A DNA stretch of 64,000 nucleotides from GCA-002050365 sp038235165 (GCA_038235165.1 JBBSUG010000009.1:86480-150479); one strand, 5' to 3'; positions 28,220 to 38,083 are shown, numbered from the stretch's first letter. Program-made: numbers and translations. The notes: generated from the letters alone by a model not told the origin.

Positions 28220-28554
28220 TGGAATTACCTCCTGTAAATGGTTGATTTATTTGATTTTCTCAAATTCAAATCGGATGCAATCGCAATATCTAGTGTAAGT
28301 TGTCTTGAACTAACACTATATTAACCGATTGACACCGGATTTGTATATGAATTTTTTGTAAATTGGGAAATTGTCTAAACTTTAAGCCGGACAAAATGTT
28401 GAAAATGAGCGATTGAGTGTAAAAATATCGTGATTTCAAAATTGAATAAACAATCTGAAATTTGCCCGATGATATTGTAAAGTTTAGATGTAATGCTATT
28501 CTGATATTTTCAGTTTTGGCAGTTAAGCGGATGAAGAAATGTTTTGCGATGTTT

Positions 28555-28624
28555 TGAGTCCACGCTTTAGCGTGATTGTCCGCCGCGCTTCGCTGGCGGA
28601 CGCGCCGCCTGAAGGCGGGACTCA
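28555..28624. repeat. Cruciform-like triple hairpin repeat
   Basis: An outer stem TGAGTC (28555-28560) with GACTCA (28619-28624) encloses three hairpins: CACGC/GCGTG at 28561-28574, GTCCGCC/GGCGGAC at 28578-28601 and CCGCCT/AGGCGG near 28605-28618. It lies in the 457-base gap between the HNH gene and the SDR gene; I see nothing else in 28220-28554. It is probably a REP-like element. Confidence 0.7.
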
Positions 28625-28676
28625 TAACTTTCAAAATGCCTGATAACATATTCTCACCTGCAGGTTACATCAAACT

Positions 28677-29390
28677 ATGGCTATTCAATCGGTTCACGCT
28701 TTTGCGGAAAAAGTCGCTCTTGTGACGGACGGCGCGAGCAACATCGGACGCGCGACGGCGATGCAGCTTGCGCTGCTCGGATGTTACGTCGTCGTCGGTT
28801 TTTCAAATTCTTCGGAAGAAAATAAACGCGCACTCGGTGAACTTCAATCGCTCGGAACGCTGGCAAACGCAGTCGAAGCCGACGTTTCGACCGTTGAGGG
28901 AGCAAGACATTTGATCGCCGAAGTTGAAAAAATGTTCGGTCGGCTCGATTTATTAATTAATACTTTGAAATTCGAGCCGCAATCGTCGTTTCAAGAAACG
29001 GGTGAAGATATTTGGACGCAGACAATTGATGCCAATTTGAAATCGGTGTTCTTCGTGACGCAGGCGGCGATAACTTTAATGCAGGGACGACCGAAACCGG
29101 TCATCGTCAACGTCACTGCCGACGAAACGGACGGCGAAAACGCCGCGTTTAGTGCGACGCAGGCGGCGGTCGTCGGTCTAACAAAATCGCTGGCGAAACA
29201 ATTTGCGCCGAAATTCCGCATCAATTGTGTGGCGGTCGGCAAAAGCCAAAAAAATAGCGTTGAAGTTTTAGATGCAGAACTTTTTCGCCCGAAAACGGGT
29301 GTTGACCACGATGACGCGGCGCGGGTAATAATTTATCTTTTATCATCGGAGGCGAAAAGTTTAACCGGACAAATTCTGACAGTCGGATAA
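28677..29390 (+). CDS. Degenerate short-chain dehydrogenase/reductase-like protein
   Basis: A 237-residue SDR-fold protein closest to FabG-type 3-oxoacyl reductases. The key residues have changed. The cofactor loop reads 'TDGASNIGRATA' in place of TGxxxGIG, NNAG is replaced by 'INTLKFEP', and the YxxxK catalytic pair becomes 'FSATQAAVVGLTKSLAKQ', in which Tyr is Phe and Lys is Gln. The C-terminal 'VIYLLSSEAKSLTGQILTVG' is conserved. The frame is intact, so the product is likely a folded protein without normal oxidoreductase activity, perhaps a subunit or regulator. No partner is evident. Confidence 0.85.
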   Translation: MAIQSVHAFAEKVALVTDGASNIGRATAMQLALLGCYVVVGFSNSSEENKRALGELQSLGTLANAVEADVSTVEGARHLIAEVEKMFGRLDLLINTLKFEPQSSFQETGEDIWTQTIDANLKSVFFVTQAAITLMQGRPKPVIVNVTADETDGENAAFSATQAAVVGLTKSLAKQFAPKFRINCVAVGKSQKNSVEVLDAELFRPKTGVDHDDAARVIIYLLSSEAKSLTGQILTVG

Positions 29391-29472
29391 ATGATGTTAA
29401 ATTTTTTGCTTCGCCGCTTCACTTTCAAATATTTGTTACTCATAAAATTAAATTCGTGTTAAAATTTACATA

Positions 29473-30609
29473 ATGAAATCGGACGTTCTCATAATTAGAA
29501 TCAGCTTTATTTTGCTTTTGGCGGCGATGGGATATTTGCTTAATCCGCTGGGGCAAACGGCGCATCTCCCGGAAACATTGAGCCGGGAATCGCGGCAGTT
29601 TATTTCAGCGATTCTCGGAATTGTCGTTTCAATTTTTATCATCGGCTTTGAAATGCGGGCGCGGCGGGCTTCGCTGAAAACTTTGATCGGCGCGGCGGTC
29701 GGTTCGATTTTGGGAATCGTCGGCGCGTATTTGATCGGAATGCTCATCAGTTCGCAGGAAACGACGGCAGTCAATGCCGAGATGAAGACATTTTTGACGG
29801 TCGCGCTCGTTTTTTTTATGGCGTATATCGGTTTGATGGTCGGCGCAGCGAAAGGCGAATTTATTGATCTGTCAGCACTCGGCGGTATCTTTTCGGATAA
29901 AAATGTTAAGCGCGATTACAAAATTTTGGACACGAGCGTCATTATTGACGGGCGCATCGCCGATGTTGCCGAAACCGGATTTTTGGGCGGCACGTTAATC
30001 ATTCCGCAGTTCATTTTGACCGAATTGCAGCAGGTCGCCGATTCCGCTGATTCTTCTAAACGTCAGCGCGGACGGCGCGGCTTGGATATGCTCCAGCGGC
30101 TTCGCAACAACAGCAATATTGACATTCAAATTATCGAGACGGACTTTCCCGCCGTCAAAGAAGTTGATTTAAAGCTGATCGAACTCGGCAACGAACTCGA
30201 AGCCGTTATCGTCACCAATGACTTTAATTTGAACAAAGTTTCGCAGCTTCGCGGCGTGAGCGTTTTGAACATCAACGAACTCGCCAACGCCTTGAAACCC
30301 GTCGTTCTGCCGGGTGAAGCGATGCGCGTTTTCATTCTAAAGGAAGGCAAAGAATACAATCAGGGCGTGGCGTATTTGGACGACGGCACGATGGTCGTCG
30401 TGGACAACGCGCGGCGTTTGATCGGCAAAACGGCGGATGTCGCCGTCACCAGCGTATTGCAGACGACCGCCGGAAAGATGATTTTCGGTCGGTTGTGGGA
30501 AGAAAAAGACGACCATTACGACAGTTCGCCGAATATTCACGATTCTCGTTCGGCAACTTTCCGCAAATCCACCCGCGAACTGCGCCAACCGACGATTATC
30601 GAAGAATAG
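29473..30609 (+). CDS. Membrane-anchored PIN/TRAM domain protein
   Basis: A 378-residue protein of the YacL type found in many bacteria. Four N-terminal membrane helices span about residues 5-125. The PIN domain lies at about 150-275, with acidic residues in 'YKILDTSVIIDGRIAD' and 'AVIVTNDFNLNKVSQL'. The TRAM domain lies at about 285-345 ('LPGEAMRVFILKEGKEYNQG'). PIN domains are Mg-dependent ribonucleases and TRAM binds RNA, so it is a likely membrane-bound RNase. It lies upstream of ispD-ispF in the same direction, a common arrangement in bacteria. Confidence 0.93.
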   Translation: MKSDVLIIRISFILLLAAMGYLLNPLGQTAHLPETLSRESRQFISAILGIVVSIFIIGFEMRARRASLKTLIGAAVGSILGIVGAYLIGMLISSQETTAVNAEMKTFLTVALVFFMAYIGLMVGAAKGEFIDLSALGGIFSDKNVKRDYKILDTSVIIDGRIADVAETGFLGGTLIIPQFILTELQQVADSADSSKRQRGRRGLDMLQRLRNNSNIDIQIIETDFPAVKEVDLKLIELGNELEAVIVTNDFNLNKVSQLRGVSVLNINELANALKPVVLPGEAMRVFILKEGKEYNQGVAYLDDGTMVVVDNARRLIGKTADVAVTSVLQTTAGKMIFGRLWEEKDDHYDSSPNIHDSRSATFRKSTRELRQPTIIEE

Positions 30610-30696
30610 ATTGATAACCTAAATCGCCAATTGATGCCAGATGCAGGGTTGAGTGCAGATATGTTTTTTACAAATTGGTAAACAATTGACACTCAA

Positions 30697-31368
30697 ATGA
30701 ATACTGCCATCATTGTTGCCGCCGGACAGGGAAAAAGATTCGGGACGGAAACGCTAAAACAATTTCTCGAAATTTGCGGAACGCCAATTGTCATTCATAC
30801 CGTGCAAAAATTTGAAAAATGCGCGGCAGTTGACGAAATCATACTGGTTCTGCCTGTTGCGGAGCTTGAAAGTTTCACGCACATCGTTGAAAAACATCAC
30901 CTGAAAAAATTAAAAAAAATTGTCGGCGGCGGTAAAACTCGCGCTGAATCGGTTCTCAACGGATTAAACGCGATCAACGAAAAAACGGGTGAAATCATCG
31001 CGGTTCACGACGGCGCACGTCCGCTGGTGACGGTCGAAGAAATCACGCGAACCATCGAAAAAGCACGGGAAACGGGAGCGGCGTGTCTGACGGCGTTCGT
31101 TACCGATACGATCAAAGAAGTTGACGGCGACAAAATTATTCGCACGATTGACCGCGCTAATTTGCGCCGCGCATTGACTCCGCAGTGTTTTCGCTACGAA
31201 ATTTTGCGCCGCGCTTTTGCGGAAAATGACATCGGTGAAATCGTCACGGACGAATGTTTTTTGGTGGAAAAACTCGGCGTTGAAGTTTCCGTCGTCGAAG
31301 GAAACGCGCAAAACATCAAAATTACCGTGCCGGGAGATTTGATTTTGGCTGAAAATTTACTGAAGTAA
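30697..31368 (+). CDS. ispD: 2-C-methyl-D-erythritol 4-phosphate cytidylyltransferase
   Basis: A 223-residue nucleotidyltransferase of the MEP isoprenoid pathway. It couples CTP with methylerythritol 4-phosphate. Motifs are the N-terminal 'AAGQGKRFGTETLKQF', 'VGGGKTRAESVLNGL' near residue 72, 'VHDGARPLV' near 104 and 'QCFRYEILRRAF' near 162, all as expected. The ispF gene begins 15 bases downstream, so the two are one operon catalysing steps 3 and 5 of the pathway. Length and start are typical. Confidence 0.95.
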   Translation: MNTAIIVAAGQGKRFGTETLKQFLEICGTPIVIHTVQKFEKCAAVDEIILVLPVAELESFTHIVEKHHLKKLKKIVGGGKTRAESVLNGLNAINEKTGEIIAVHDGARPLVTVEEITRTIEKARETGAACLTAFVTDTIKEVDGDKIIRTIDRANLRRALTPQCFRYEILRRAFAENDIGEIVTDECFLVEKLGVEVSVVEGNAQNIKITVPGDLILAENLLK

Positions 31369-31383
31369 TCTTTATCAATTAAA

Positions 31384-31872
31384 ATGTTTAGAATCGGTTT
31401 TGGCAGCGACATTCACCAGCTTGTTGCAGATCGCCCGTTAATTGTGGGCGGCGTAGTAATTCCGTTTGACAAAGGCGCGGTCGGGCATTCGGACGCTGAC
31501 GCGCTGACGCACGCCGTGACCGACGCGATTCTCGGCGCACTTGCGCTCGGCGATATCGGTTCGCATTTTTCCGACAGCGATGCGAAGTGGAAAAATGCCG
31601 ACAGTTTCGTTTTTCTAAAACACACAATCGAAATGATGAAGGAAAATGATTTTGTCGTCGTCAATGTTGATTCGGTCATCAGCTTGGAAAAGCCGAAGCT
31701 GCGCCCGTTCATTGACGAAATGCGCGAAAATCTGGCGCAAACATTAGAAATTGAAATTTCCTGCGTCAGTGTCAAAGCGAAAACCGGGGAAGCCGTTGAC
31801 GCGGTTGGCAAAGGCGAAGCTGTTAAAGCGGAGGCGATTGTTTTGCTGAAAAGGGCAGAAACTCGCGCGTAA
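31384..31872 (+). CDS. ispF: 2-C-methyl-D-erythritol 2,4-cyclodiphosphate synthase
   Basis: A 162-residue protein, normal for IspF, a zinc-dependent homotrimer that cyclises CDP-methylerythritol phosphate. Signatures are 'GFGSDIHQL' with metal-binding Asp and His at residues 8-10, 'GHSDADALTHAVTDAILGAL' near 36, 'GDIGSHFSDSDAKWK' near 58 and the C-terminal 'VSVKAKTGEAVDAVGKGEAV'. The last codons (AETRA and the stop) fall inside a 28-bp palindromic repeat at 31854-31923, so the C-terminal tail appears to come from the repeat. It is the second gene of the ispD-ispF operon. Confidence 0.95.
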   Translation: MFRIGFGSDIHQLVADRPLIVGGVVIPFDKGAVGHSDADALTHAVTDAILGALALGDIGSHFSDSDAKWKNADSFVFLKHTIEMMKENDFVVVNVDSVISLEKPKLRPFIDEMRENLAQTLEIEISCVSVKAKTGEAVDAVGKGEAVKAEAIVLLKRAETRA

Positions 31873-31923
31873 GCAAGGGTGCCGCTTAATTCTTTCACCC
31901 TTGCTTACGCACGGGTTTCTGCC
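31854..31923. repeat. 28-bp palindrome overlapping the ispF stop codon
   Basis: Bases 31854-31881 (GGCAGAAACTCGCGCGTAAG onward) pair with 31896-31923, with two G-U pairs and a 14-base loop. The left arm encodes the last residues AETRA and the TAA of ispF. It can serve as a bidirectional terminator between ispF and the convergent gene. Confidence 0.85.
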
Positions 31924-31926
31924 GAA

Positions 31927-33282
31927 TCAAATCTCTTTTTGCGCGAGCTTGCTCCAATATCTTAATTCGCGGCGGCGGTAATCGGGTGAAGTTTTAGCGG
32001 ATTCGACTGCTTGTTCAAACATTTCACGCGCTTTTTCCGGTTCATTTTGCGTTTGGTAAACTTTACCGAGACGATACAAACCTTCGGAATCAACCGGACG
32101 GCGCGTGACGAATTTTTCTAACGCTTCCCGCGCTTCGTTGAACATTTCAGCTGCCAGATAAGTCGCGCCGATTTCGCGCCAGATTTCGCTCAAAGCGTAT
32201 TTTTCATTTTCTTCGACGACGATTCCGAAATGATTGAGAGCATTTTGCAAATCGCCTTTTTTACGCGCCAATTTGCCAAGTTCATAATTCGCATCAATCT
32301 CGTTTTTATCAATCGCCACCGCTTTGTGAAGATGTTCGAGAGCCATTTCTTCCTGCTGTCTTTGCAGATAAATGAGCGCAAGCTGAACGTGCGCGTCGGC
32401 ATCGTTCGGATTGACCGTCGCGTTATGCAGAAATCGTTTGAAACTTTGTTTTTGACGAAACGCACCGCCGACACCGCGCAGCTCGCCGGAAATCGCGCCG
32501 CCGAAATACAGATAGCCGTAAAAGAGCAGAAACGGCGAGAAAAGCCACGGCGAAATAAAGCCGAAAACATAAATTCCGAGACTAAACGCAAGCGATGAAA
32601 CGCCAACGCTCAAAATCGCCGCTCCGTAATTTGCGCCGAACACCGTCCGCGCGGCAAAAATCATCAAAACGCCGAATAGAATAACGCCCGCCAACCACAA
32701 CAGCAGATAAATTAATCCGTCAATTTGCGCCGAACCGAGCGCAAAACCGGCAATCGCCGACGGCAGATGCGCCGCCGCCCAAGCCATCAGCGCACAGGTC
32801 GCCGTCTCGCCGTAACTGCGCTGCAAAACTACGCCGAAAGAGCCGCTACTGCCGCCGAGAAGAACCATCATTAAAATCAACGCGGGAACATATAAAACGG
32901 AAAGGGAAATAGTCGGTGTGAAAAAATTCTGCTCGAACGAAACGAAATACAGCGCGGATTTTCCGGCAATCGGCAGCGGACGATGTTTGCGCCGCAGTTC
33001 CTTGTTAATGTCGAGATTGGCGTAATATTCCGCTTCTTCACGCTGCGCCGGTGTCATTCGCCCGTCAATCGAATCTTCGTCAAAGTTTGAATTATTCAAA
33101 TAATAATCGGCTTTCGAAACTGCATAATTATCGGCGATACGAGAATTAACCGCGTAATTAAAAGCGAACGAAACGAGCAGCATCAAAACGGCGGCGAAAA
33201 TCCAACTGCCCTTATCAATAATTTCGCTCATCGCCGTTGCGGGGCGAAAATATAGCTGAAAAAATAGTTTGATGTTTTCCAT
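31927..33282 (-). CDS. Yip1-like membrane protein with C-terminal TPRs
   Basis: The start is set at ATG 33282 (MENIKLFFQL), which gives 451 residues and the usual Yip1-family beginning 'FFQLYFRPATAMSEI'. About six membrane helices span residues 22-280. A soluble tail of TPR motifs follows ('ADAHVQLALIYLQRQQEEMA', 'LEHLHKAVAIDKNEIDANYE', 'GLYRLGKVYQTQNEPEKARE'). It is probably an inner-membrane protein with a cytoplasmic interaction platform; no enzymatic motif is present. It is convergent with ispF and separated from it by a palindrome that ends 4 bases from its stop. Confidence 0.8.
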   Translation of the reverse strand: MENIKLFFQLYFRPATAMSEIIDKGSWIFAAVLMLLVSFAFNYAVNSRIADNYAVSKADYYLNNSNFDEDSIDGRMTPAQREEAEYYANLDINKELRRKHRPLPIAGKSALYFVSFEQNFFTPTISLSVLYVPALILMMVLLGGSSGSFGVVLQRSYGETATCALMAWAAAHLPSAIAGFALGSAQIDGLIYLLLWLAGVILFGVLMIFAARTVFGANYGAAILSVGVSSLAFSLGIYVFGFISPWLFSPFLLFYGYLYFGGAISGELRGVGGAFRQKQSFKRFLHNATVNPNDADAHVQLALIYLQRQQEEMALEHLHKAVAIDKNEIDANYELGKLARKKGDLQNALNHFGIVVEENEKYALSEIWREIGATYLAAEMFNEAREALEKFVTRRPVDSEGLYRLGKVYQTQNEPEKAREMFEQAVESAKTSPDYRRRELRYWSKLAQKEI

Positions 33283-33508
33283 AGTTACCAAAGCGAGCAA
33301 AGGTCGGGAAATCAAGCACTATTTGTCCCATAGATTCCACCTCAAACAGATTTTAGCATAGAAAATAAGTCTCAAAAATAAAAAATCATTTTGCGAAAAA
33401 ATGAAAATCTCAAATTTTTGCTCAAATAAACTTTTGATAAATGCTATATTTATCTCGAAATATTAAATGCTTTCGTTTTTCAAATCTTTCAATTCGAGGA
33501 GATTATTG

Positions 33509-36500
33509 ATGTCCGTAAAAAGTGTCGTTCAAATAACTTTCGCTTTATTTATGCTTGTCTTTTTTGCCAACGCGCAGACCGTCAGTCCGAATCTTTATCA
33601 AAATATGAGCTGGCGAATGATCGGACCGTTTCGCGCCGGAAGAACGGTCGGCGCGGCGGGCATTCCTGATCAGCCGAACGTATTTTACATCGGTGTCAAT
33701 AACGGCGGCGTGTGGAAAACGACGGATGCGGGGCGAACGTGGCAACCGATTTTCGACGATCAGCCGACGGGTTCAATCGGCGATCTCGCCATCGCGCCGT
33801 CAAACCCGAACGTGATTTACGTCGGCAGCGGCGAAGGATTGCAGCGACCCGATTTATCAACCGGCGACGGAATGTACAGATCGAACGACGGCGGCAAAAC
33901 GTGGCGGCATCTGGGACTGCGCGACAGTCAGCAGATCGGTTCGATCATCGTTGACCCTAAAAACGAAAACCGGTTGTTCGTCGCCGTTCTCGGTCATCCG
34001 TACGGTCCAAATGCCGAACGCGGCGTTTATCGTTCAACCGACGGCGGCGAAAGTTTTACGCGCGTGTTGTTCAAAGACGAAAACACCGGCGCGATTCAGG
34101 TTGAATTCGACCCGAAGGATGCCGACACGATTTACGCCGATTTGTGGGCGGGACGGCAGGGACCGTGGGAAAACGGCGCGTGGCAGGGAATGAAAAGCGG
34201 GCTTTTCAAATCAACCGACGGCGGAAATAATTGGAAACAATTGACCAAAGGTTTGCCGACCGTCGAACAGGGGTTGGGGCGCATCGGGATTGCCATTGCA
34301 CCGAACGAACGCAAACGGTTGTACGCGACGGTTGACGCGAACCCGGAATTCGGCGGACTTTATGCGTCGAACGATGCAGGCGAAAGCTGGCAAAAAATCA
34401 ATAACGACGGGCGAATCTGGGGACGCGGCAGCGATTTCGCCGAAGTCAAAGTTCACCCGAACAACCCAGACATCGTTTTCGTCGCCAACACTGCGTCGTA
34501 TAAATCAACTGACGGCGGGAAAACCTTTACGGGTTTTAAAGGCGCACCCGGCGGCGACGACTACCACCGTTTCTGGATCAATCCGAAAAACCCGGACATC
34601 ATTTTAATCGCCAGCGATCAGGGCGCGACCGTTTCGGTCAACGGCGGCGGAACTTGGTCGAGTTGGTATAATCAGCCGACCGCGCAGCTTTATCACGTCA
34701 TCACCGACAATGAATTTCCGTACTGGGTGTATAGCGGACAGCAGGAAAGCGGTTCGGTCGGAGTCGCGTCGCGCGGCGATACGGGCGCGATTACTTCACG
34801 CGACTGGCGGACGGTCGGGCTGGAAGAATACGGTTACGCCGCGCCCGACCCGCTCAATCCGCATTTTATTTACGGCGGTAAACTAACGCGCTTCGACAAG
34901 CGCACCGGGCAGGTGCTGAATGTGATGCCCGAAGCCGTTCGCACCGGCAAATACCGCTTCGTCAGAACCGCGCCGGTGATTTTCTCGCCGGTTGACCCGC
35001 ATATTTTATATTTTGCCGGCAACGTGCTTTTCAAGACGACGACCGGCGGGCAGAATTGGGAAATAATCAGCCCGGATTTGTCGCGGGAGAAATGGGAAGT
35101 TCCGAAAAACGTCGGCATTTACGCGACGAAGGAAATGGACACGATGCCGCGCCGGGGCGTTATTTACACGGTCGCGCCGTCTTATAAAGATGTCAAAACG
35201 ATTTGGGCGGGAACCGACGACGGTTTGATTCAAGTGACGCGCGACGGCGGTAAAAACTGGCAGAATGTTACGCCGCCGGAACTGAAATCGTGGGCGAAAG
35301 TTTCACTCATTGACGCGGGACGGTTCGATGCGAACACGGCTTACGCGGCGATCAATACGTTTCGCCTCGACGATTTGCGACCTCATATTTTGCGAACGCA
35401 CGATGGCGGCAAAACGTGGAGGGAAATTACCAAAGGCTTACCCGACGGCGGCATCGTTAACGCCGTCCGCGAAGATTCGGTTCGGAAAGGTTTGCTGTAT
35501 TGTGGAACCGAACAGGCAGTTTATTTTTCGCTCGACGACGGCGACACTTGGCAGCCGCTTCGATTAAATATGCCCGCGACTTCGATTCGTGATCTGGTCG
35601 TCCATAATGACGATTTGGTCGTCGGGACACACGGGCGTTCGTTTTGGATTCTCGATGATCTCACGCCGCTGCGCCAAATAAATCAACAGGTGACGGCGGC
35701 GAACGCATTTCTTTTCGCGCCGCAAACCGCGATTCGCATCCGGCGCAGTGTTCACACCGACACGCCGTTTCCGCCCGAAGAACCGGCGGGGCAGAATCCA
35801 CCGGACGGTGCGATTATCAATTATTATTTGAAGGAAAAATCGTCAACCCCAATCGTGCTGGAAATTTTCGATGCGGGTAGCAAGCTCGTTCGCCGATACG
35901 CCAGCAACGACTCGCCATTGCCGGTTGATGTCAATGAACTGCGGTTTCCGACGCATTGGATTCGCCCGCCGCGCATTTTGCCGAACGATGTGGGAATGCA
36001 GCGTTTCGTTTGGGATTTAATGTATCCGAATCCGCCCGCCGACAACTACGATTTGCCGATTTCCGCGATCGACCACGACACGCCGTTCGTGCCGTTGGGT
36101 CCGTTTGTTCTGCCTGGAAATTATACCGTTAAATTAACCGTCGGCGGCAAAACATACACGCAGCCGCTGACCGTCAAAATTGATCCGCGCGTAACTACGC
36201 CGACCGCCGCTTTGCAGCAGCAGTTCGCCCTTTCGATGCAGGCTTACGAAGGTATCAAACAGTCTCGCGCCGTGATGGAAGATGTCAAGAAATTGCAGGC
36301 GCAATTGAAAACTGCCCGTGCGAATGCCGCCGGAAAACGCGACCTTCTCAAAAATATAGACGTACTCGAAGGAAAGCTGAATTTATTGTTGGGAACAAGT
36401 GCGCGACAGTCGTCCGCGCCCGTTCCGTTGGCGAATTTTACGCTCGGCAGACTGCCGGGAGCGTTTCAAACACTGCTCGATGTTTTGCAGGAAGCCGATG

Positions 36501-36616
36501 CGGTGCCGACGATGCAAGCTGCCGCAACCGCAAAAGATTTACAGCAGGCGTTAGCGAACGCGATGAAAATCTGGAATGAAATAAAGTCGAAAGATGCGTC
36601 CGCGTTGAAGATGTAA
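33509..36616 (+). CDS. Secreted VPS10/sialidase-like propeller protein
   Basis: The start is set at ATG 33509 (MSVKSVVQ) with GAGGAG upstream; residues 1-22 form a signal peptide with cleavage near ANA-QT. The protein has 1035 residues. Multiple Asp-box blades are seen ('GVWKTTDAGRTWQPIF', 'GMYRSNDGGKTWRHLG', 'GLFKSTDGGNNWKQL'), forming VPS10/BNR-type propellers over about 30-720. A C-terminal region with beta-sandwich ('LPGNYTVKLTVGGKTYTQPL') and coiled-coil segments follows. Such proteins are abundant in Acidobacteriota and are often annotated as glycosyl hydrolases without proof. No catalytic site can be asserted. Confidence 0.88.
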   Translation: MSVKSVVQITFALFMLVFFANAQTVSPNLYQNMSWRMIGPFRAGRTVGAAGIPDQPNVFYIGVNNGGVWKTTDAGRTWQPIFDDQPTGSIGDLAIAPSNPNVIYVGSGEGLQRPDLSTGDGMYRSNDGGKTWRHLGLRDSQQIGSIIVDPKNENRLFVAVLGHPYGPNAERGVYRSTDGGESFTRVLFKDENTGAIQVEFDPKDADTIYADLWAGRQGPWENGAWQGMKSGLFKSTDGGNNWKQLTKGLPTVEQGLGRIGIAIAPNERKRLYATVDANPEFGGLYASNDAGESWQKINNDGRIWGRGSDFAEVKVHPNNPDIVFVANTASYKSTDGGKTFTGFKGAPGGDDYHRFWINPKNPDIILIASDQGATVSVNGGGTWSSWYNQPTAQLYHVITDNEFPYWVYSGQQESGSVGVASRGDTGAITSRDWRTVGLEEYGYAAPDPLNPHFIYGGKLTRFDKRTGQVLNVMPEAVRTGKYRFVRTAPVIFSPVDPHILYFAGNVLFKTTTGGQNWEIISPDLSREKWEVPKNVGIYATKEMDTMPRRGVIYTVAPSYKDVKTIWAGTDDGLIQVTRDGGKNWQNVTPPELKSWAKVSLIDAGRFDANTAYAAINTFRLDDLRPHILRTHDGGKTWREITKGLPDGGIVNAVREDSVRKGLLYCGTEQAVYFSLDDGDTWQPLRLNMPATSIRDLVVHNDDLVVGTHGRSFWILDDLTPLRQINQQVTAANAFLFAPQTAIRIRRSVHTDTPFPPEEPAGQNPPDGAIINYYLKEKSSTPIVLEIFDAGSKLVRRYASNDSPLPVDVNELRFPTHWIRPPRILPNDVGMQRFVWDLMYPNPPADNYDLPISAIDHDTPFVPLGPFVLPGNYTVKLTVGGKTYTQPLTVKIDPRVTTPTAALQQQFALSMQAYEGIKQSRAVMEDVKKLQAQLKTARANAAGKRDLLKNIDVLEGKLNLLLGTSARQSSAPVPLANFTLGRLPGAFQTLLDVLQEADAVPTMQAAATAKDLQQALANAMKIWNEIKSKDASALKM

Positions 36617-36672
36617 CGTCGTCTTGCTGAAGACGTACCGTCGCCGGGACGGGCGGTGGTCACCTGAAAACT

Positions 36673-37347
36673 ATGAGTTTTGAAGAACACGACGCGCGTG
36701 AGCGCACGAAGGAAATACAAACCGCTTTTGCCGAGAAAGGCGATGCGCTCGGCTGGTTCGACGCGCTTTACAAAGAAGCGGGTGGCGATAACGAAAAAAT
36801 TCCGTGGGCGGACCTTGAGCCGAATAAATTTTTGCGCCGCTGGGCTGAACAAACGAATTTGCGCGGGGACAATCGCAACGCCTTGGTCGTCGGCTGCGGT
36901 TTGGGCGACGATGCCCGGTTTTTACATGATCTGGGTTTTCGTGTGACGGCGTTCGACATTTCGCCGACGGCGATTGAATGGGCGCGAAAACTTCATTCGG
37001 ACACCGACATCCAATTTTTTATCGCCGATTTGTTCGATCCGCCGAAAGAATGGTTTCAGGCGTTTGAATTTGTGCTGGAAGTTTACACGATTCAGCCGCT
37101 GCCGCTCGCCATTCGTTCGCAGGTAATTGACGCGATTGCTAATTTCACTGCTTTTCAGGGAAAATTGTTAGTCGTCACACGGGGGCGCGAAAGCGATGAA
37201 ATCCCGCCGGAAATGCCGTGGGCATTGTCGAAAAAAGACCTGTCGAGGTTTGAAAAAAACAACTTAAAACCGGTAAATTTTGAAGAGATGCTCGGCGACG
37301 AAGAACCGGCGATCAGAAGGTTTATCGCCGAATACATCCGGCAGTAA
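36673..37347 (+). CDS. TPMT-like class I methyltransferase
   Basis: A 224-residue SAM-dependent methyltransferase that resembles the thiopurine methyltransferase family. It has a Trp-rich N terminus ('ALGWFDALYKEAGGDNEKIP'), motif I 'ALVVGCGLGDDARFLHDLGF' near residue 73, 'VTAFDISPTAIEWARKL' near 95 and 'FEFVLEVYTIQPLPLAIR' near 133. Members methylate small S, Se or halide acceptors for detoxification. The substrate here is unknown. A short GC-rich hairpin (36617-36640) separates it from the VPS10-like gene upstream. Confidence 0.85.
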   Translation: MSFEEHDARERTKEIQTAFAEKGDALGWFDALYKEAGGDNEKIPWADLEPNKFLRRWAEQTNLRGDNRNALVVGCGLGDDARFLHDLGFRVTAFDISPTAIEWARKLHSDTDIQFFIADLFDPPKEWFQAFEFVLEVYTIQPLPLAIRSQVIDAIANFTAFQGKLLVVTRGRESDEIPPEMPWALSKKDLSRFEKNNLKPVNFEEMLGDEEPAIRRFIAEYIRQ

Positions 37348-37409
37348 TTTGTGCGAAGAACACCGCACAAATTTTCATACATCGCAATTCCACCGGAGAT
37401 CAATCAAAA

Positions 37410-38006
37410 ATGAATCATCAGGAACTCCTGACAAAAATTTTCGCACTGTTGACGCGCGGAGCGGCAGAAAGAAAATCGCCGCTGCATACGCCGACGGTCG
37501 CAACTATCAATGCGGACGGCAGTCCGTCAGTGCGCGTTGTCGTCTTTCGTGGATTTCTGCCCGACGGAAGAAATCTAATTTTTCATACGGATTTGCGGTC
37601 GCCGAAAATTAACGAACTTTACGCCGATTCGCGTCTTTCGTGGCTTTTTTATCATCCTGCTGAAAAAATGCAGCTTCGTATTTCCGGCAGAGCGACGATT
37701 CATTCTGCTGCTAACGACGCGCTGAAACTGAAACAGTGGCAGGCGACGTGGGCGTTCGGCAGACGCTGTTATATGGGCGATGCGCCGAGCCGCATTGTCC
37801 CGGAGGCGATTTCGGGAATGTCCGCCGAACTGGAACAACGCGAACCGACCATCGAAGAAAGTGAGATCGGTTTTCCAAATTTTGCCGTCATTTCCACGCA
37901 GATTTCTTCGATAGACTGCCTCGAACTTTACGCCACCGGACATCGCCGTGCGCTTTTCACTTGGGACACAGAGGGAGAACTTGAAACAAATTGGCTGACA
38001 CCTTGA
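37410..38006 (+). CDS. Pyridoxamine 5'-phosphate oxidase-like flavoprotein
   Basis: A 198-residue FMN-binding split-barrel protein of the PNPOx-like group: 'PTVATINADGSPSVRVVVFR' near residue 28, 'FHTDLRSPKINELYADSRLS' near 58 and 'EKMQLRISGRATIHS' near 89. It lacks the complete C-terminal signature of true PdxH ('RLSP' type) and ends 'RRALFTWDTEGELETNWLTP'. It is therefore more likely a general FMN-dependent oxidase or reductase than the vitamin B6 enzyme. It is encoded between a methyltransferase and fumC with no sign of a dedicated operon. Confidence 0.8.
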   Translation: MNHQELLTKIFALLTRGAAERKSPLHTPTVATINADGSPSVRVVVFRGFLPDGRNLIFHTDLRSPKINELYADSRLSWLFYHPAEKMQLRISGRATIHSAANDALKLKQWQATWAFGRRCYMGDAPSRIVPEAISGMSAELEQREPTIEESEIGFPNFAVISTQISSIDCLELYATGHRRALFTWDTEGELETNWLTP

Positions 38007-38083
38007 TTTAGCAAAACGGATTTCTTCGTTTTAAGCCAGCCGTATTACAATAAACAAAAATAAGTTCGAGAAAATTCAAAATT

